A stretch of DNA of 64,000 nucleotides from Gossypium raimondii (lineage: Eukaryota > Streptophyta > Magnoliopsida > Malvales > Malvaceae): positions 1,302,001 to 1,366,000 of the forward strand of contig NC_068577.1 of NCBI RefSeq assembly GCF_025698545.1, written 5' to 3'. The notes below the pieces were generated by a model, which was not told the origin of the DNA, ran no database searches, and was given only the letters and a program-made list of their open reading frames with translations. Shown here piece by piece: positions 36,130 through 48,211 of this stretch (the stretch's first letter is position 1; every line of letters begins with the position of its first letter). The translations under genes were made by a program, and so were the position numbers.

Positions 36130-36272
36130 TTTTTTTATACAAGTGCCTAGAACTACTCTTTGTCCCTCCTCAACCCTTCAATAGGAAGATAAATGTGTTT
36201 CAACGCGCTCGAACCTATATCCTCCTACATAAACAATAATATCAATGCCAACTGAATTAGAATTCAATCACT
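36130..36272 (-). mobile_element. SINE family A copy
   Basis: On the minus strand it has 'ATTCTAATTCAGTTGGCATT' (A-box region) and 'ATATAGGTTCGAGCGCG' (B-box-like), then a diverged body. It is the same family as at 34663. Confidence 0.55.
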
Positions 36273-37244
36273 TATTGCCCATGGATTGATTTCAGCACAA
36301 AATTAGAATATATACATGGCTTATAAAGAACAATAAAAGTTTGGTCCAACCACCCCAAATTAGAATACATACATGTGGTATATTATGGGTGTTTACAAAT
36401 TTCAACATAGTACATAATTCTATTTCAAAAGTTTCTTTTATTTTACTGATAAAATATTTTATCTGGAGTTGAACTGTAGATGAAAAATATAATTTTTATA
36501 TGAGTGAAAATTTTATGTAATAAATAAAATTATAAAAAAACAATATAAGAATCAAATAAAGCTTTAATTAGAATGGTAAAAGATATTGAAAATTATAATG
36601 TTTATGACATTAGTTGAAGAATTGGTATCCGATTCAATTGGTTGATTCAGTCCAATTCTAACAATATTATATGTTGTCTCATTCTTCTTTCGATATAATA
36701 GATGCTAAAGCCAAGAATCATTATAAGTTAGAAATTTCCAAGAGACCACTATCCGTCTAAGTCCGAAAGTCTATTTGGATAAGAATAACATAACACTTGA
36801 AAACAACCGTTGTTAGTAGCCAATTAGATCCAAACTTGACCGGTCAAAACCTTGCAACAAAAAGATCAAATGAAGACATTTTAATGGTGGGTTCATGTTA
36901 ATAGTAAGAAGAAAAAAACAAGAGGTACACAGCTGAATTGGTCACATAGGAATTACAATAAAAAGAAGAAAATATTATAAATTGTAATTATATGATTTGG
37001 ATTGATTTGAACTCACATGCAAATTGGGTTTCAAGAGTGAAAAAAAAGCTAAGCCAATGTTTGAACAAATATCAGCCAAGAAAATCTTACTTGTAATTAC
37101 AACCATTCATAATCACTAATTATTTGTAATGACAGGCAGAACCAGAGAGCAGAAAGTAGAGCAAACCCCACGATGTTATAACGATCTATGGTTGGAATTA
37201 AAATGAAAAGGGAAGATGTTTTAGGTCTGAATCCGAGTTTTAGT
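36273..37244. other. Intergenic DNA and 3' flank of the LAX gene
   Basis: No gene or delimited repeat was recognised. The part next to 37245 is the likely 3' UTR of the minus-strand auxin carrier gene. Confidence 0.5.
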
Positions 37245-38978
37245 TCAGTGATGTTTCGAGGAGGGTGTAGGTGGGCACTGGTAGCACTTGGCAAAGAGTC
37301 CGAATGTGTCGACTTGCTTGATGAAATTTGTCATGCTAGCCCAACCTCCTAATCCGAAGCCAACTATGAAGACCCAAATCACAATAAAAGCGTTCACCGC
37401 ATAAACCGCTGTCCAGCTTGGGAGGAAGAAAGGAGGCTTCTCGGCTGCATTCTGCACACACAAGAATTACCGAAGAATCAAAAGTAGTTCAATAGATTTC
37501 ACAGAACAATGATTCTGTACATCTTGATATTTCAGCATATCTATCAAACTTGTTTGCGGGATTGGTTTACGAATTTACCTGTCGAGCAGAGGCCGATTTA
37601 TAAGTGAGCATATGAGCCAAAGCAGGGATGATGTAGACAGTGAAGCTAACCAAAAGAGATCCTACAGCCGAGTTGATGGGACCGAAGAAAGGAAATATGA
37701 TAGCCAAGAACCATATTGGTATCACCACAGGTAACCGGCATGCCGCCCTCAAACATATGCTCTTCGTGTCATGAATCCCCACCACTTTCTCCCAGACAAA
37801 GTACAATGGCGTACATGCAAACCCGAATGTAATAAACTGCAAAATTCAAAGTCAATCCCGTCAATTTCATCGGTCCGGTAGGCTATGATGGCAATAAACA
37901 TTGTTCTCTCTATGATATACACAAACCTGGTGAATTAACATTAGGACAACCGCAGCATCACGCCACATAGAGCGTGGAAGGAGCGAGAAGGCATTGGAAT
38001 GATCAAGTAGTTGATCACCGAAAGCCCAGTAGACAACAGTAGCAGATGGGATCGTTAAGGTAAACACATATAGGGTTGCCAATAGATATATGTACTTGAA
38101 TTTTTGAGGCTTCCACATAGCATGCATAATTTCCCTGTAAACATAAAGATTTCTTACAAATTGCCTCTTTAAAACCCTTAAAAAGTAGCAGAATGCAATC
38201 CGACTTCTAATTCAGTACTTCATACTTTTATCCAAAAACATTGATTCAATGATATTTTTACCAAGTGAAGAAAGGGATATTCCGATCAATTTGTTTCTTA
38301 AAACTTTAACCTTTTTCTCTCAAATCCCAAAAATGGCAAGCAAAAGCTGCTAAACAATATCATAGTAACAATAATGTCAAAACTTACACAGTGACAGCAT
38401 GTCCACCGAAAGTATAAAGTATATTGGTGGCACCAGTGAAATACAATACCAATTTTGTTGGTCCTTGGTGAGTTACACCTTCTACCTACAAGACCAAGAA
38501 AAAGAACACGAAGGGTTCATTCAAAACTTGTAAGAAAAGATGGAGATCTATAAAAAAATGTTGTTTTGTAGGTGTACCTGGCCATGGATAAGTGATGCAA
38601 TGGTTAAATACCAAGCAGTGTAAGTGGTCATTCCAAGACCAAGAAAAGACCAGATTCTATAGTTATGAAAGGAAGGGATGAACACTGTAGTGGCACAACA
38701 AGCTCCAAAGATATATGTCCATGTCCTCTTGTCTAATTTGTCATTTATGTAATATATGTTACTGTATAAAAAAACACAGAAATCAGTTGACTAAACTATC
38801 AAAAAATGAGGGATTTTGATTAAAGAAAAAAACATGGGACCTGGCACAGGCTATAAGTTGAATGACAGTTCCAAAGAGAAGAAAAGTGCAGTTAAAAGCT
38901 AATCCTACAGCTTTCCAATAAGGTCCTAATAGACCATCCAACACTTCAAACCACTGCAAGTTGATGAAAAAGAACAAG

Positions 38979-39017
<39 letters not shown>

Positions 39018-39480
39018 CACACACATTTACAGTTGATCTTGAAAAGCTTACCTGTATGACATGGTTCTTGAAGCTGACATTCTCTTTCTCTTTTCTGCTT
39101 CTGTATTCAATATAAAGAACACTAACGAGGTAAGCAGTCCAACTTCCAAGAACACCATAAAAAATTTGCAGAATAATCCCTGAAAGCATTCCCATTTGAG
39201 AGAATGAATATGGTAATGTTAGTAGAACTTGAGCCACCTGCAAAAATGAATGTTTTCTTTTCATCAATTATCACAACTTTGATTCACAAATTTGATATGG
39301 GATTTTTTAGTATACCTGATTTGAAGCACAACTAAACCAAGCATCATAAACTGAACCACCATGCCAAAGGAGGTTCTTAACACTGAAAACGGAACGGCTT
39401 CCATCTTTCTCCTCGTGTTGATCAGTTGGTTCATTGAAGCTCCCAACAATGGCTTCCTCTACCTGTTTCTCTTCTGACAT
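37245..39480 (-). CDS. LAX: AUX1/LAX-type auxin influx carrier
   Basis: Eight exons on the minus strand (39316-39480, 39052-39237, 38841-38953, 38578-38761, 38388-38485, 37927-38134, 37579-37836, 37245-37451), all GT-AG and in phase, give 472 residues. That is close to the family's usual 470-490. The family imports IAA with protons across the plasma membrane and sets auxin gradients. Hallmarks in order are NLLWHGGSVYDAWFSCASNQ, VAQVLLTLPYSFSQMGMLSG, EYRSRKEKENVSFKNHVIQ, WFEVLDGLLGPYWKAVGLAF, FTGATNILYTFGGHAVTVEI, YWAFGDQLLDHSNAFSLLPR, HQFITFGFACTPLYFVWEK and FGPINSAVGSLLVSFTVYII. The end is GGWASMTNFIKQVDTFGLFA followed by KCYQCPP. The start MSEEKQVEEAIVGSFNEPTD precedes the first conserved block. 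No defect was seen. The paralogue (LAX1, 2 or 3 type) is not decided. Confidence 0.96.
38982..39014. repeat. (TA)n microsatellite in a LAX intron
   Basis: An uninterrupted TA run of about 16 units lies in the intron between LAX exons 2 and 3, about 40 bp from the 39052 donor. Confidence 0.95.
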
Positions 39481-40489
39481 TTTTCTCTAAAGATAAAAAA
39501 AATCTTCACTTTTGTTTCAAAGGAGGGTTTTACAAGTTTATAGGTTAAGAAACTTGTAATTCACAAAAAAGGACTCTTTCTTTTTAACCTCAAAGGGTTG
39601 AACTTTAAAGCTGCAGTATCAAATATAATCTCTTTTTCACACTTAAAAAACCAAACTTTCCCACCATTGAAAAAAGGGTTTCTCTTTTTTTTCTTTTTTT
39701 CTTTTTTTGCTTTGAGAAATGAGAAATGATATCTGTCAGAGAAAAACAGCACCTGAGAAAAGTGAAAATAAATGGGTGCCACAGCTACTTACTAGGAAAC
39801 CAGAAAAAAAAAAAGAGAAGGCTTAGCTTTCTTTCTTCCCGTGTTTAGAACATATGTTTAGTCGATTTCATTGTTGTATGACCGAGAAAAGTGGCAGGAA
39901 GATCTTTTAACATACTGTTTCATTGTCTTTGAGTGTGGAATATATAATCTACAACCCATGAAGCTTTACAAGGAAAGAGTTGAAGAATCTCTATAATCAC
40001 TTCATCCTAAAAAAAGAACACTTCATCCTAAAAAAAGAAAGAAATAAAATCTCATTAAATTTTCTTCAATCAACTCATTGATTTCAATCATGTTATCTCT
40101 GTAATTATAAAAGCCCTTTTTAAATTGGATTATTTATTTGGTATCGATCCAAATCTTTGAAGTAGCTGTACCAAATCGTGTTAATTGAATAGCTTGGGAA
40201 ACTTTTCTTGAAAAGACAACAAACAAAAGAATAATACTAAATATTCTCGTTTATTTGCTGTGAAAGAATTACGATAATATAGCACACACTACTCAAGGAT
40301 AGGGAAGAGAGAATCAAAGGAATTGTCATGGGTAGATGTGCTGATATAGTCAACAATTAGGTTGTAAATCACTGGCGATTTCATACCTCTACAGCCATGA
40401 TTACACAAGTAAATCAAGCGTGTGGTGAATAGCTGCTTATAGATATGCTCCTGATCCCGGCCTATTAGGTTTGAAATTTGGTAGGATTT
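39481..40489 (-). other. 5' UTR and promoter region of the LAX gene
   Basis: Non-coding DNA upstream of the LAX start on its strand, with pyrimidine/purine runs at 39670-39720. No other gene was seen. A TATA-like 'tatataatc' lies near 39942. Confidence 0.4.
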
Positions 40490-40710
40490 AAATAAAAATA
40501 TTAATTTTGTTCGAAATTTAGAAATAGATAATATAAAGGTTGTTAATATGTTGTTTAGTATTACTAAGCTCGGTGAATATCGAATGTGTAGGGAGGTTCG
40601 CAAGTACATGAATAATGAATAGAAGGTGATTATTTAACATATCTATAGAGAAGGTAATAACCTCGTTGATGGTTTAGCTTCAATGGTTTGGGATCAATCG
40701 TTATAATGTT
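40490..40710 (+). pseudogene. LINE RNase H fragment
   Basis: The plus-strand translation gives LEIDNIKVVNMLFSITKLGE, then REVRKYMNNE, a stop, KVIIQ-like residues with another stop, and HIYREGNNLVDGLASMVWDQ. These match the end of the RNase H domain of plant LINE-type reverse transcriptases (consensus 'EVDS...V..L ... HI.REGN..ADWLA'). It is a short relic with stops. Confidence 0.65.
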
Positions 40711-40839
40711 TCGTATAAACACAGTATAATTTTTTTATTCCACAAGCAACATATTTTGAGTTAAAAATCGTTATAATGTTTTTAACTCAACATTATAATT
40801 TTCAACATATTTATAATGTTTTGTCGTTTACCAGGAGTG

Positions 40840-41060
40840 AAACCTGAACAAATTTCTAAGGGGAGAATAAAATTTCAATTTTTCATAGTCTATATCTTTA
40901 TAATTTTTAAATAACTAAATCAATTTTTTATAATTTTAAGGGGCCAAAGTACAATTTTACATTTACTAATTTAAAATTTAAAAAAATTTAAATAGAAATT
41001 TTTCATTTTAGGGGGAGTCAGAGCCCCTGCTTGTCCCCCTGTAACCGCCTCTGTCTTTTA
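40840..41060. repeat. Dispersed repeat ending in 'gagcccctgcttgtccccct'
   Basis: It contains 'aaggggccaaagtacaattt' and 'ttttagggggagtcagagcc', like the worn copies at 27660-27890 and 30360-30545. It has no coding capacity; the boundaries are approximate. Confidence 0.4.
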
Positions 41061-41389
41061 CTATCCGCCGGATGCAAATGAGTGATTGGTTAGTAACTAT
41101 TTTATGTTTTCTCTTCTTAATAAATATATATATATGAGATAGGGTTGAGATTGAAATTTAAAGTTTGAATTAGATTCAATTCATTTTCTTAAGTTTGTAT
41201 TATTTTATATTATGTAACTTATAATATATATAAAATAAATAAATCAATAGTAGTATATAATATTGCTATAGTGTAAACATTAAAAATGTTAAAAATTACT
41301 ATATATAAAATTTTAATAAATAAAAAATATATAACATTATTAAAAATTAAAAAAATATAAAAATATTTATATTTAAAAAAAATACTATA

Positions 41390-41545
41390 ACCAGGTCTAA
41401 AATGGGCTTGGATTAGCTATTTACAAATATAATGGGCTTGGCAAAATTTTATGTCCATATTTTGAGTTGTACCGAGCTTGGGTAAGTATAAAGTGTGTTA
41501 ATATAATGCCTAAACCTGACATGACCTATGAACATCTATTTGCAT
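41390..41545. repeat. GGCC-rich element family, end fragment
   Basis: 'aggtctaaaatgggcttgga', 'tgggcttggcaaaattttat' and 'cctaaacctgacatgaccta' match the ends of the elements at 11472-12056 and 58536-59150. AT-rich sequence (41160-41390) precedes it, as in those elements. Confidence 0.45.
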
Positions 41546-41584
41546 TAACATTATATACTATTGTTTTTAACAAACATTATAAAG

Positions 41585-42085
41585 GTTAAAATCTACTATC
41601 AGTCCATGTACTTTATGAAAATTGTGAGTTAATACATGTAGTTTAATTTGGTTATTTTAGTTCTTTTACTTTTTAAAATTTCAAATTCAGTCCTCACCAA
41701 ATTATAATTGTTAAATTCAATAAGTTATGATGTTTCCAAAATATAATGTGGTAAACACATTGTCATGTGTGCAATGCCATGTCAATTTATTATTTCAATG
41801 TATTACTCACTAAAAATGCAGTTAATAAATTAATGAGTGCCATTTGAGTTAAGATTGAAATTTCAAATTTTGAAAAGTATAGGGACTTGGAATGATCAAA
41901 TTAGAGAATATGGACTAAATCTACAACTGCACACATAATACATGACTAGTAGTTGAATTTAATCAATCAAATTTAACTATTATAGTTTGGGTCAAAACTA
42001 AAATTTCAAACTTCAAAAGTCTAGGGACTAAATTGATCAATTTAGAAAATACATAGACTAAAATTGATTAATTAAAGTATAAAGA
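41585..42085 (+). repeat. Dispersed repeat family F1, long copy
   Basis: It begins AAGGTTAAAATCTACTATCA and carries 'gtccatgtactttatgaaaa', 'aacacattgtcatgtgtgca', 'attactcactaaaaatgcag' and 'gaaaagtatagggacttgga', ending 'tgatcaatttagaaaataca'. The order equals that at 54840-55320. The two halves are partly inverted. It has no coding capacity. Confidence 0.6.
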
Positions 42086-43734
42086 CAAAATCCACAATTT
42101 AATTGTCTTTGTGATAAATGACTTGATTATCATTTGATAGCAACTGACTTTTCATGAAGGAAGATGTAGTGGTTACCATGAGATAAAATAAGATCATATT
42201 GTGAAATTGAATTTATCCTAAAAAATTAAGGATATCCTACGAGTGCAACACACTTATAACAAGGTCATTAGACGAGCACTTATTAAGTAGCTTTCGTAAT
42301 GATATGTAATTAGGGAGAGCTCAATCATAATAATATGGTGAAATGACTTCATGACTAAAAAAGTTTATGATAATATATTGGACTCGATACTACAGTCATA
42401 TAATTGGACTCAATATATTGTATATTCTTTTTCTAGGTTTACTCTTGAAAATGGCGACGCTAAATTTTTTTTTTTAAGAATCCGAAATTAAATTTTATAT
42501 TTTTACGAGAATTAAAATATAATTTTACGGTCTTAATAATTTATAACATTTAATTTTTAAATAATTGAATCAAGATTCTATAACTTAGTACATTATGAGC
42601 ATTTAAAAGAGAAAAAGGAAGTATGAAACGAAGCTGCAAAAAGCAAAACAGGTGACTGAAAACGACGGAGCTCTCATCACTTTACGAAAATGGTGACACT
42701 CTGTTTTTTTGTGAGTCAAAAGTTCCCCAAAGCTTCTAATGCATAACGTATAACTTTCGCCCTATCATTGGTTATATGCATCAACTTTTGCTAGTGGGTG
42801 GAGGGACCTTTTTCCTATTTCCCCTTTTAATTTTATATTTTAACTTTCCTTCAAATCTTTTTATCTCTTGCTATTGACTTAAAATTATTGTCCTTCCTTC
42901 ATAGGTGATCATTATCCAATAGAGCAAGATTAATGTGTTTTTTAAGCATGAAAATTTGGTTGGAACCAAGGTTATGATAGCACAATCTCAGTCCCGGCCT
43001 GGGGTTGTTTGAAAGTGTAGCCATCCAGGGCTCAAGATTGGAAGGGGTCAAAAAGAAAATTTTCAACTTTTAATGTGGGAAAGTTAATTAAATGTCTAGG
43101 GCTTTCAATTTTTGTATTACTTTTTTATTTTTTTAAAGGGACCCAATTTATTGTTTCACCGAGGGCCCCAAAAATATCAAGAACAGACTTACACAGTCTT
43201 ATTTGATATGCCTTTCTTTTTCTTGTTAGCTTACTATAATTTGTTCTCAAGTTCATTCGTATTTAATCAATTAATAGTGATCATTAGGCTAACACGCTAA
43301 CATAAAAAATTTAACTATGAAGGTACAATTATAATCCGTAATTACAAGTAATACATACATATGATTACAATGAGAGAATTCACGGATGCATAAATATGTA
43401 TAGAGAGACTCGAATTTGAATGCTCTGAGTTCACATTGCTAATACTTTGATGGTTACATCAAAATTTTTTTTATATGTCATGTTATCATAAACTAATGAT
43501 ATATTTTTGTAACCACAAGTATTCTCGTTCATTTCATGGTCTGAGATTAATCATGTTCAGGTCAATGTGGATGTAGGTAAAGCCCTTTGGACTGTGATAA
43601 CGCATGTATTCAAATACGTAAGAAAGAATTTTACTTCCATTTATTCTGACCACTTATTGATTAAAAAGAAATCAACTCATTTATGGCTATGGCCAAGGAA
43701 GAAAAAGTGAAACATGGAACAATTATGTTATAAG
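42086..43734. other. AT-rich intergenic DNA
   Basis: No gene was recognised. A less AT-rich patch at 42960-43160 ('agtcccggcctggggttgtt' to 'ccgagggccccaaaaatatc') may be an element remnant. The frame at 43112-43300 is unsupported. Confidence 0.45.
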
Positions 43735-44030
43735 TCCTTGTACTCTTTATAAAATTTGGAATTTAGTCCCTCTATTTTTTATATTTCAAAATTCAGATAC
43801 AATTGTTAACATTATTAATTTTTTCTATTAAAGTTATTGGTGTGATGTTTTGAAATTAAAAACAATCCACTTGATCGCCATGAAATAAACTTGGATTTGT
43901 CAAAAGAATTCTAACCATGTCAACAATTGGATTTGGATTTTAATCTAAAACATGAGACTAAATTTCTTGAACTAAAAGTAGGGTCTAAATTTTAAATATG
44001 CAAAAGTATAGGGATTAGAGCATATTTTAA
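43735..44030. repeat. Foldback repeat related to the MITE at 6965
   Basis: The left arm ('gtccttgtactctttataaa', 'tttagtccctctatttttta') is inverted to the right arm ('aaatatgcaaaagtataggg', 'attagagcatattttaacc'). The middle contains 'aataaacttggatttgtcaa'. It is the same family as 58020-58360. It has no coding capacity. Confidence 0.55.
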
Positions 44031-44304
44031 CCATCTTTTAATTAAGCTTATGGCATTAATATTTGGACAAAAAAAATGATTGGTGGAATATGGATAATCA
44101 TCAAAATAATAAAATATTGATATTAAAATAAAAACAGAAATTGAAAATGAAAGCCTTTTGCTTTTACGGCTAAAGAATCTATTTGATAAAGGGTCAAATA
44201 AAGCATACGAAGGCATGCTTATGAAAGGAGAAGAAAATGTCCCCACAAAAACCTGCTTTTTTTTTTTTTTTATTGTTTCCTAGTGTCTACATTAATGCAC
44301 CTAA

Positions 44305-44413
44305 AACCGTGTTAGTTCGACAGTAAAAGTGTTCACTGTCTTAAATATGGCTTGAGTTTAAGTCGTGTTGTTGTTTGGGCTTTTACCCTCTCTTGTAATT
44401 CACAAAAGAAAAA
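44305..44413 (+). mobile_element. SINE-like element (family B) copy
   Basis: It contains 'cttgagtttaagtcg' (B-box-like), 'gggcttttaccctctcttgt' and the end 'aattcacaaaagaaaaa', matching 11356-11455 in order. Confidence 0.45.
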
Positions 44414-45004
44414 TGTCCTTAAAACAAAATTTAAAAAGTAAACTACACCAACTCTCCTTAAACTCCATTTCAAATTACATTTCGTTTATTTAACTTTTAA
44501 AATGTACATAATCGACATTAATGTTATCAAATTGTTATATTTTTTGTCACTCGACTGTTAACTTCCATTGAGAAGTAGCGTTACAGCTTAACTTTTAAAA
44601 GTTACATAACTCAACTTATTATAAAATTCACGGCATTAATGTTTCAAAGTTGTTGAAATAGTTAGGAGGCTTACCGGCCAACTAAACCAAGCAAATTTGA
44701 GGCATGAAACCAACTTTTTCAAGTCCAATAAGGATTCTTTTAAGAAATTATCGTTGTTGACAGATTTGTCGTCTATGTATGACAATTATACATAACTTAG
44801 TTTTTAAAAACTCACAAAATTACCAACATAAAATAATTAATCTTTCAAAAAAAAACCCAAAATCATACAAAGGAAACAGATAAAATCCAAAACCCAAACA
44901 GAAAAATTGAATTAAATAAACATAAAACCAAAATAAGAAACCCATCAAATAGAAAGACTCACATAAACAAAGAATAAAAAAAAAACACTAACTAGACTTG
45001 TTAA
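44414..45004. other. AT-rich intergenic DNA
   Basis: No gene or delimited repeat was recognised. Confidence 0.45.
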
Positions 45005-45340
45005 AGAGTGGAGTTACCCATTGAAGCCGAAAGCCCCCTTTAAAATTTGTGAGGGTTTGGGCAAAAAAACATTTGACCCATTTAAATATAGGTTATGTTC
45101 ATGCTTAAACATTCAAAGGTCGAGCTCGGCTCAACCCGTTTTTTAATTTTTATAATATATCATATTAAATTATTTTTACATATTATATAATTTATAATAT
45201 ATATAATTAATAGACTTAAATCACTTCAAAAATATTTTTTAAAATTTGAATTTAAATCCCTTCAAAATAAAAATAAAAATAATACATTAATTCTAATAAA
45301 TAAATAAAAATTTAGCTTTTACCTTGGTAGTGTTAGGTGA
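45005..45340. repeat. GGCC-rich element family, fragment
   Basis: 'tttgtgagggtttgggcaaa', 'ggtcgagctcggctcaaccc' and the following AT-rich body resemble one half of the 58536-59150 element. Truncated. Confidence 0.45.
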
Positions 45341-45706
45341 AGCAAATGAGAATCAAAGATAGAAAAGTTTGTGTTTCTGGACTATGGTAGTTGGTATCAT
45401 ACTAGTACGACTCATACTTGTTGGTACGCACTATTTTGGTCCTCAATAGTACCAAATAGTTTAGGTTGTTCCAGCGTGTTTCAACTTATTTCGATTAATA
45501 TCATAATATTTTATTATTTTAAATCTAGCTTTTATATTTTTATATCTTAAACATTTTACTTTTTTATAATTGGTAATAGTCTAATGTAACCAAATGTATA
45601 TGATTTAGTAGGTTCAAAAGGAAACCATGTAAATGGATGCATCAAACGAATTCTATTTGAAATGGCATTGTATACAAAAAAACACAGAAGCCCAAAATAA
45701 AATTTC

Positions 45707-45711
45707 AAAAA
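45707..45711 (-). terminator. Pol III terminator of tRNA-Glu
   Basis: A run of five T on the minus strand starts 5 bases beyond the 3' end of the tRNA gene, the usual RNA polymerase III stop signal. Confidence 0.75.
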
Positions 45712-45716
45712 TTACT

Positions 45717-45788
45717 TCCGTTGCCGGGACTTGAACCCGGGTCTCTCGGGTGAGAGCCGAGTATCCTAACCACCTAGACTACAACGGA
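45717..45788 (-). tRNA. trnE-CTC: tRNA-Glu (CTC)
   Basis: The 72-base gene on the minus strand folds as a standard cloverleaf. The acceptor 5' strand TCCGTTG pairs with CAACGGA. The D arm contains AGGTGGTTAGGAT, and the anticodon stem CTCGG/CCGAG encloses the loop CTCTCAC with anticodon CTC. The T arm is CCCGGGTTCAAGTCCCGG. Internal A and B boxes are intact. CCA is not encoded, as usual in nuclear genes. The sequence matches plant nuclear tRNA-Glu rather than the plastid trnE, whose anticodon is TTC. Confidence 0.97.
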
Positions 45789-45859
45789 TTTTGAGTGCTC
45801 TAGACACGTTAATCATTATGGTTTATAAATCAACGTAATTCATTGGGTTAATGCACTAT

Positions 45860-46128
45860 TTGGCCCCCAAAGTTGCACCCAAATATCACTTTGGTACCTA
45901 AAGAATATTTTGTATCAGTTTGGTGCCAGAAGTTTTCAACTTTTTATCAGTTTACCCCAGCCGTTAACGGAGTTAAAAAATTTGGGTAACGTGGCGCACT
46001 GAGGTAAAGTGATTTTTTTAATGCCATTAAAGGATGGGGTAAAGTGATAAAAAGTTAAAAACTTCAGGTACCAAACTGGTAAAAGAATTTAGGTACCAAA
46101 GTGATAATTGAGTGCAATTTTGGGAATG
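45860..46128. repeat. Foldback element with ~100-bp arms
   Basis: The left arm ('atatcactttggtacctaaa', 'tatcagtttggtgcc', 'aactttttatcagtttaccc') and right arm ('gggtaaagtgataaaaagtt', 'aggtaccaaactggtaa', 'tttaggtaccaaagtgataa') are inverted copies around a short centre with 'gttaacggagttaaaa'. It is MITE-like, without a clear duplication. It starts about 70 bp upstream of the tRNA gene. Confidence 0.65.
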
Positions 46129-46136
46129 GTTAATTG

Positions 46137-46777
46137 TTGTTGGCTTAAATCACAAAATGGCACCTAAACATTATTTTTTATTATAGATGGTACCTAAATT
46201 ACCTCGGCCATTAAAAATATATATATTAGCCAATCAATTTGCGACACTTAGCAAATGTTAAATATTATTTCCTTAAGTCTTTTTAAAATAAACATATTCA
46301 TCTCTTTTGTTCTTCACCAAGGAACTCCAGTGATAGAAAATTGAAGAACCTGTCGAATAACTCATTCAAACCTAATTTTTGACAACAAAACTCAAATTAT
46401 TGCGAGTTTTTTTTTCTTTTTTAATTTTTTAATATATCCTACGCAACACATGTAACACATTCAACTGACTTGTGGAAATATAAAAAATTCCATAGACATG
46501 TACGAGATAATTTTACTGTAATTAAATTTAAACTTTTTAATTTTTTTACACTTTCTCCCTCCCATGATTCTTTCTTCTCTTTTAATGCATTTTTTTAACT
46601 TCAAGAGATTTTTATTTTGCAATCCGCTTATCATTTTTTCTACTCAACTTTTTTATATTTGGATTTCATGCTTTATCTTTGTTTTTTTTTCATTATAGAA
46701 GTTCACCCAACATTAACTATTTTATGCAGAGTATATAGAAAATAACGAAAATATTTATTTTCAAGAATTCAGTAAAT
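46137..46777. other. AT-rich intergenic DNA
   Basis: No gene was recognised. 'aaaatggcacctaaacatta' near 46160 is a scrap of the neighbouring foldback family. Confidence 0.4.
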
Positions 46778-48211
46778 ATAAATTTGGTACTTGAACTCGT
46801 CCACTTTTCCCAAATTAGTACTAAAGTTTTTTTTGTCCCATATTAGTACCCAAACTTTTTTCCGTCAACTAATTTGATACTTTTTTTAGCACCATTAATT
46901 TTGAGACATATGGCAATATTAGACAACGACACGTGTCATTAATAACATCAAAATGATGTCGTCATCTCAAAATTAAATAAAAAGTTATTAATAAATTTAA
47001 ATATATATAATAACAAATAAATAAAAATATATATTACAAAATTTAAAAAAAACTACAAAAATGTATAAAAAATTTCTCTTTCATCCGGAACAACATGATT
47101 CCATTCCTCTTTTCATTTTTTTTCTTATTCTTCTTTCTATCCTTTATTCTTCTTCTTCTCCCTCTTCCTCTTCTTCTAACCTTAGCCGCTACCATCATGA
47201 GTTGCCGCCATCCATGGCCTTCTCGAACTGGTCCTACCATCATCTCTCTTTCTCTTCTTCTCAAACATTGCCTTGTATTTTCAAGAAAATCTCTTTGAAG
47301 TCGAAAAAAATCCAAGCTTGATCCTTGAGCTTTTGAAATTATTCACTTCACCTACTGACGAGAGGCTAAGAAGGTTGCCGGTAGGCTGAGAGCGAGCTGA
47401 GGAGCCAAAGGAAGCACCAGCAACACCGTTGCCAGGGCAACAACAATGAATCAATTTTTTTGGAGCCTAGTAGAAGTTCTCCAAGTCACCCTTATAAATT
47501 TGGTACTTGAACTTGTTCACTTTTATCAAATTAGTACTAAGGGGTTTTTTTTTTGTCTCATATTAGTACCCAAACTTTTTTTCAGTCAACTAGTTTGATA
47601 ATTTTTTTAGCACCATTAAATTTGGGACATATGGCAATATTAGACAACGACACGTGACATTAATAACATCAAAATGATGTCATCATCTCAAAATTAAAAA
47701 AACTATTAATAAATTTAAATATATATATAATAACGAATAAATAAAAAATATATTACAAATTTTAAAAAACTACAAAAATGTATAAAAAAATTATCTTTCA
47801 TCCGGAACAAATCACGATTCCATTCCTCTTTTCATTTTTTTTTATTTCGTTTCTTATTCTTCTTTCTATCCTTTATTCTTCTTCTTCTAACCTTAGCCGC
47901 TACCATCATGAGTTGCCGCCATCCATGGCCTTCTCTGACTGGTCCTACCATCAAAACACTTCTCTCTTTCTCTTCTTCTCAAATATTACATTGTATTTCC
48001 AAGAAAATCTCTTTGAAGTTGAAAAAAATCCAAACTTGATCCTTGAGCTTTTGAAATTATACACTTCACCTACTGACGAGAGGCTAAGGAGGTTGCTGGT
48101 AGGCTGAGAGCGAGCTGAGGTGCCAAAGAAAGCACCAGCAACACTGTTGCCGAGGCAACAACAATGAATCAATTTTTTTGGAGCCTAGTAGAAGTTCTCC
48201 AAGTCACCCTT
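46778..48211 (+). repeat. Two-copy direct tandem duplication, ~716-bp unit
   Basis: Copy 1 runs 46778-47493 and copy 2 runs 47494-48211. Each starts 'ataaatttggtacttgaact', passes 'acatatggcaatattagaca', 'tttcatccggaacaa' and 'taccatcatgagttgccgcc', and ends 'gttctccaagtcaccctta'. The copies differ by scattered substitutions and small indels, for example a 'ttcttcttct' length difference. Short open frames in each copy differ through frameshifts, so I do not call a protein. The unit's own origin is unknown. Confidence 0.88.

Noticed and set aside
47061-48107. Serine/leucine-rich open frames in both copies of the tandem duplication that look like secreted peptides
   Set aside because: The frames differ between the two copies because of indels and rest on 'ttcttc' tracts; there is no family match and no splice or start support.
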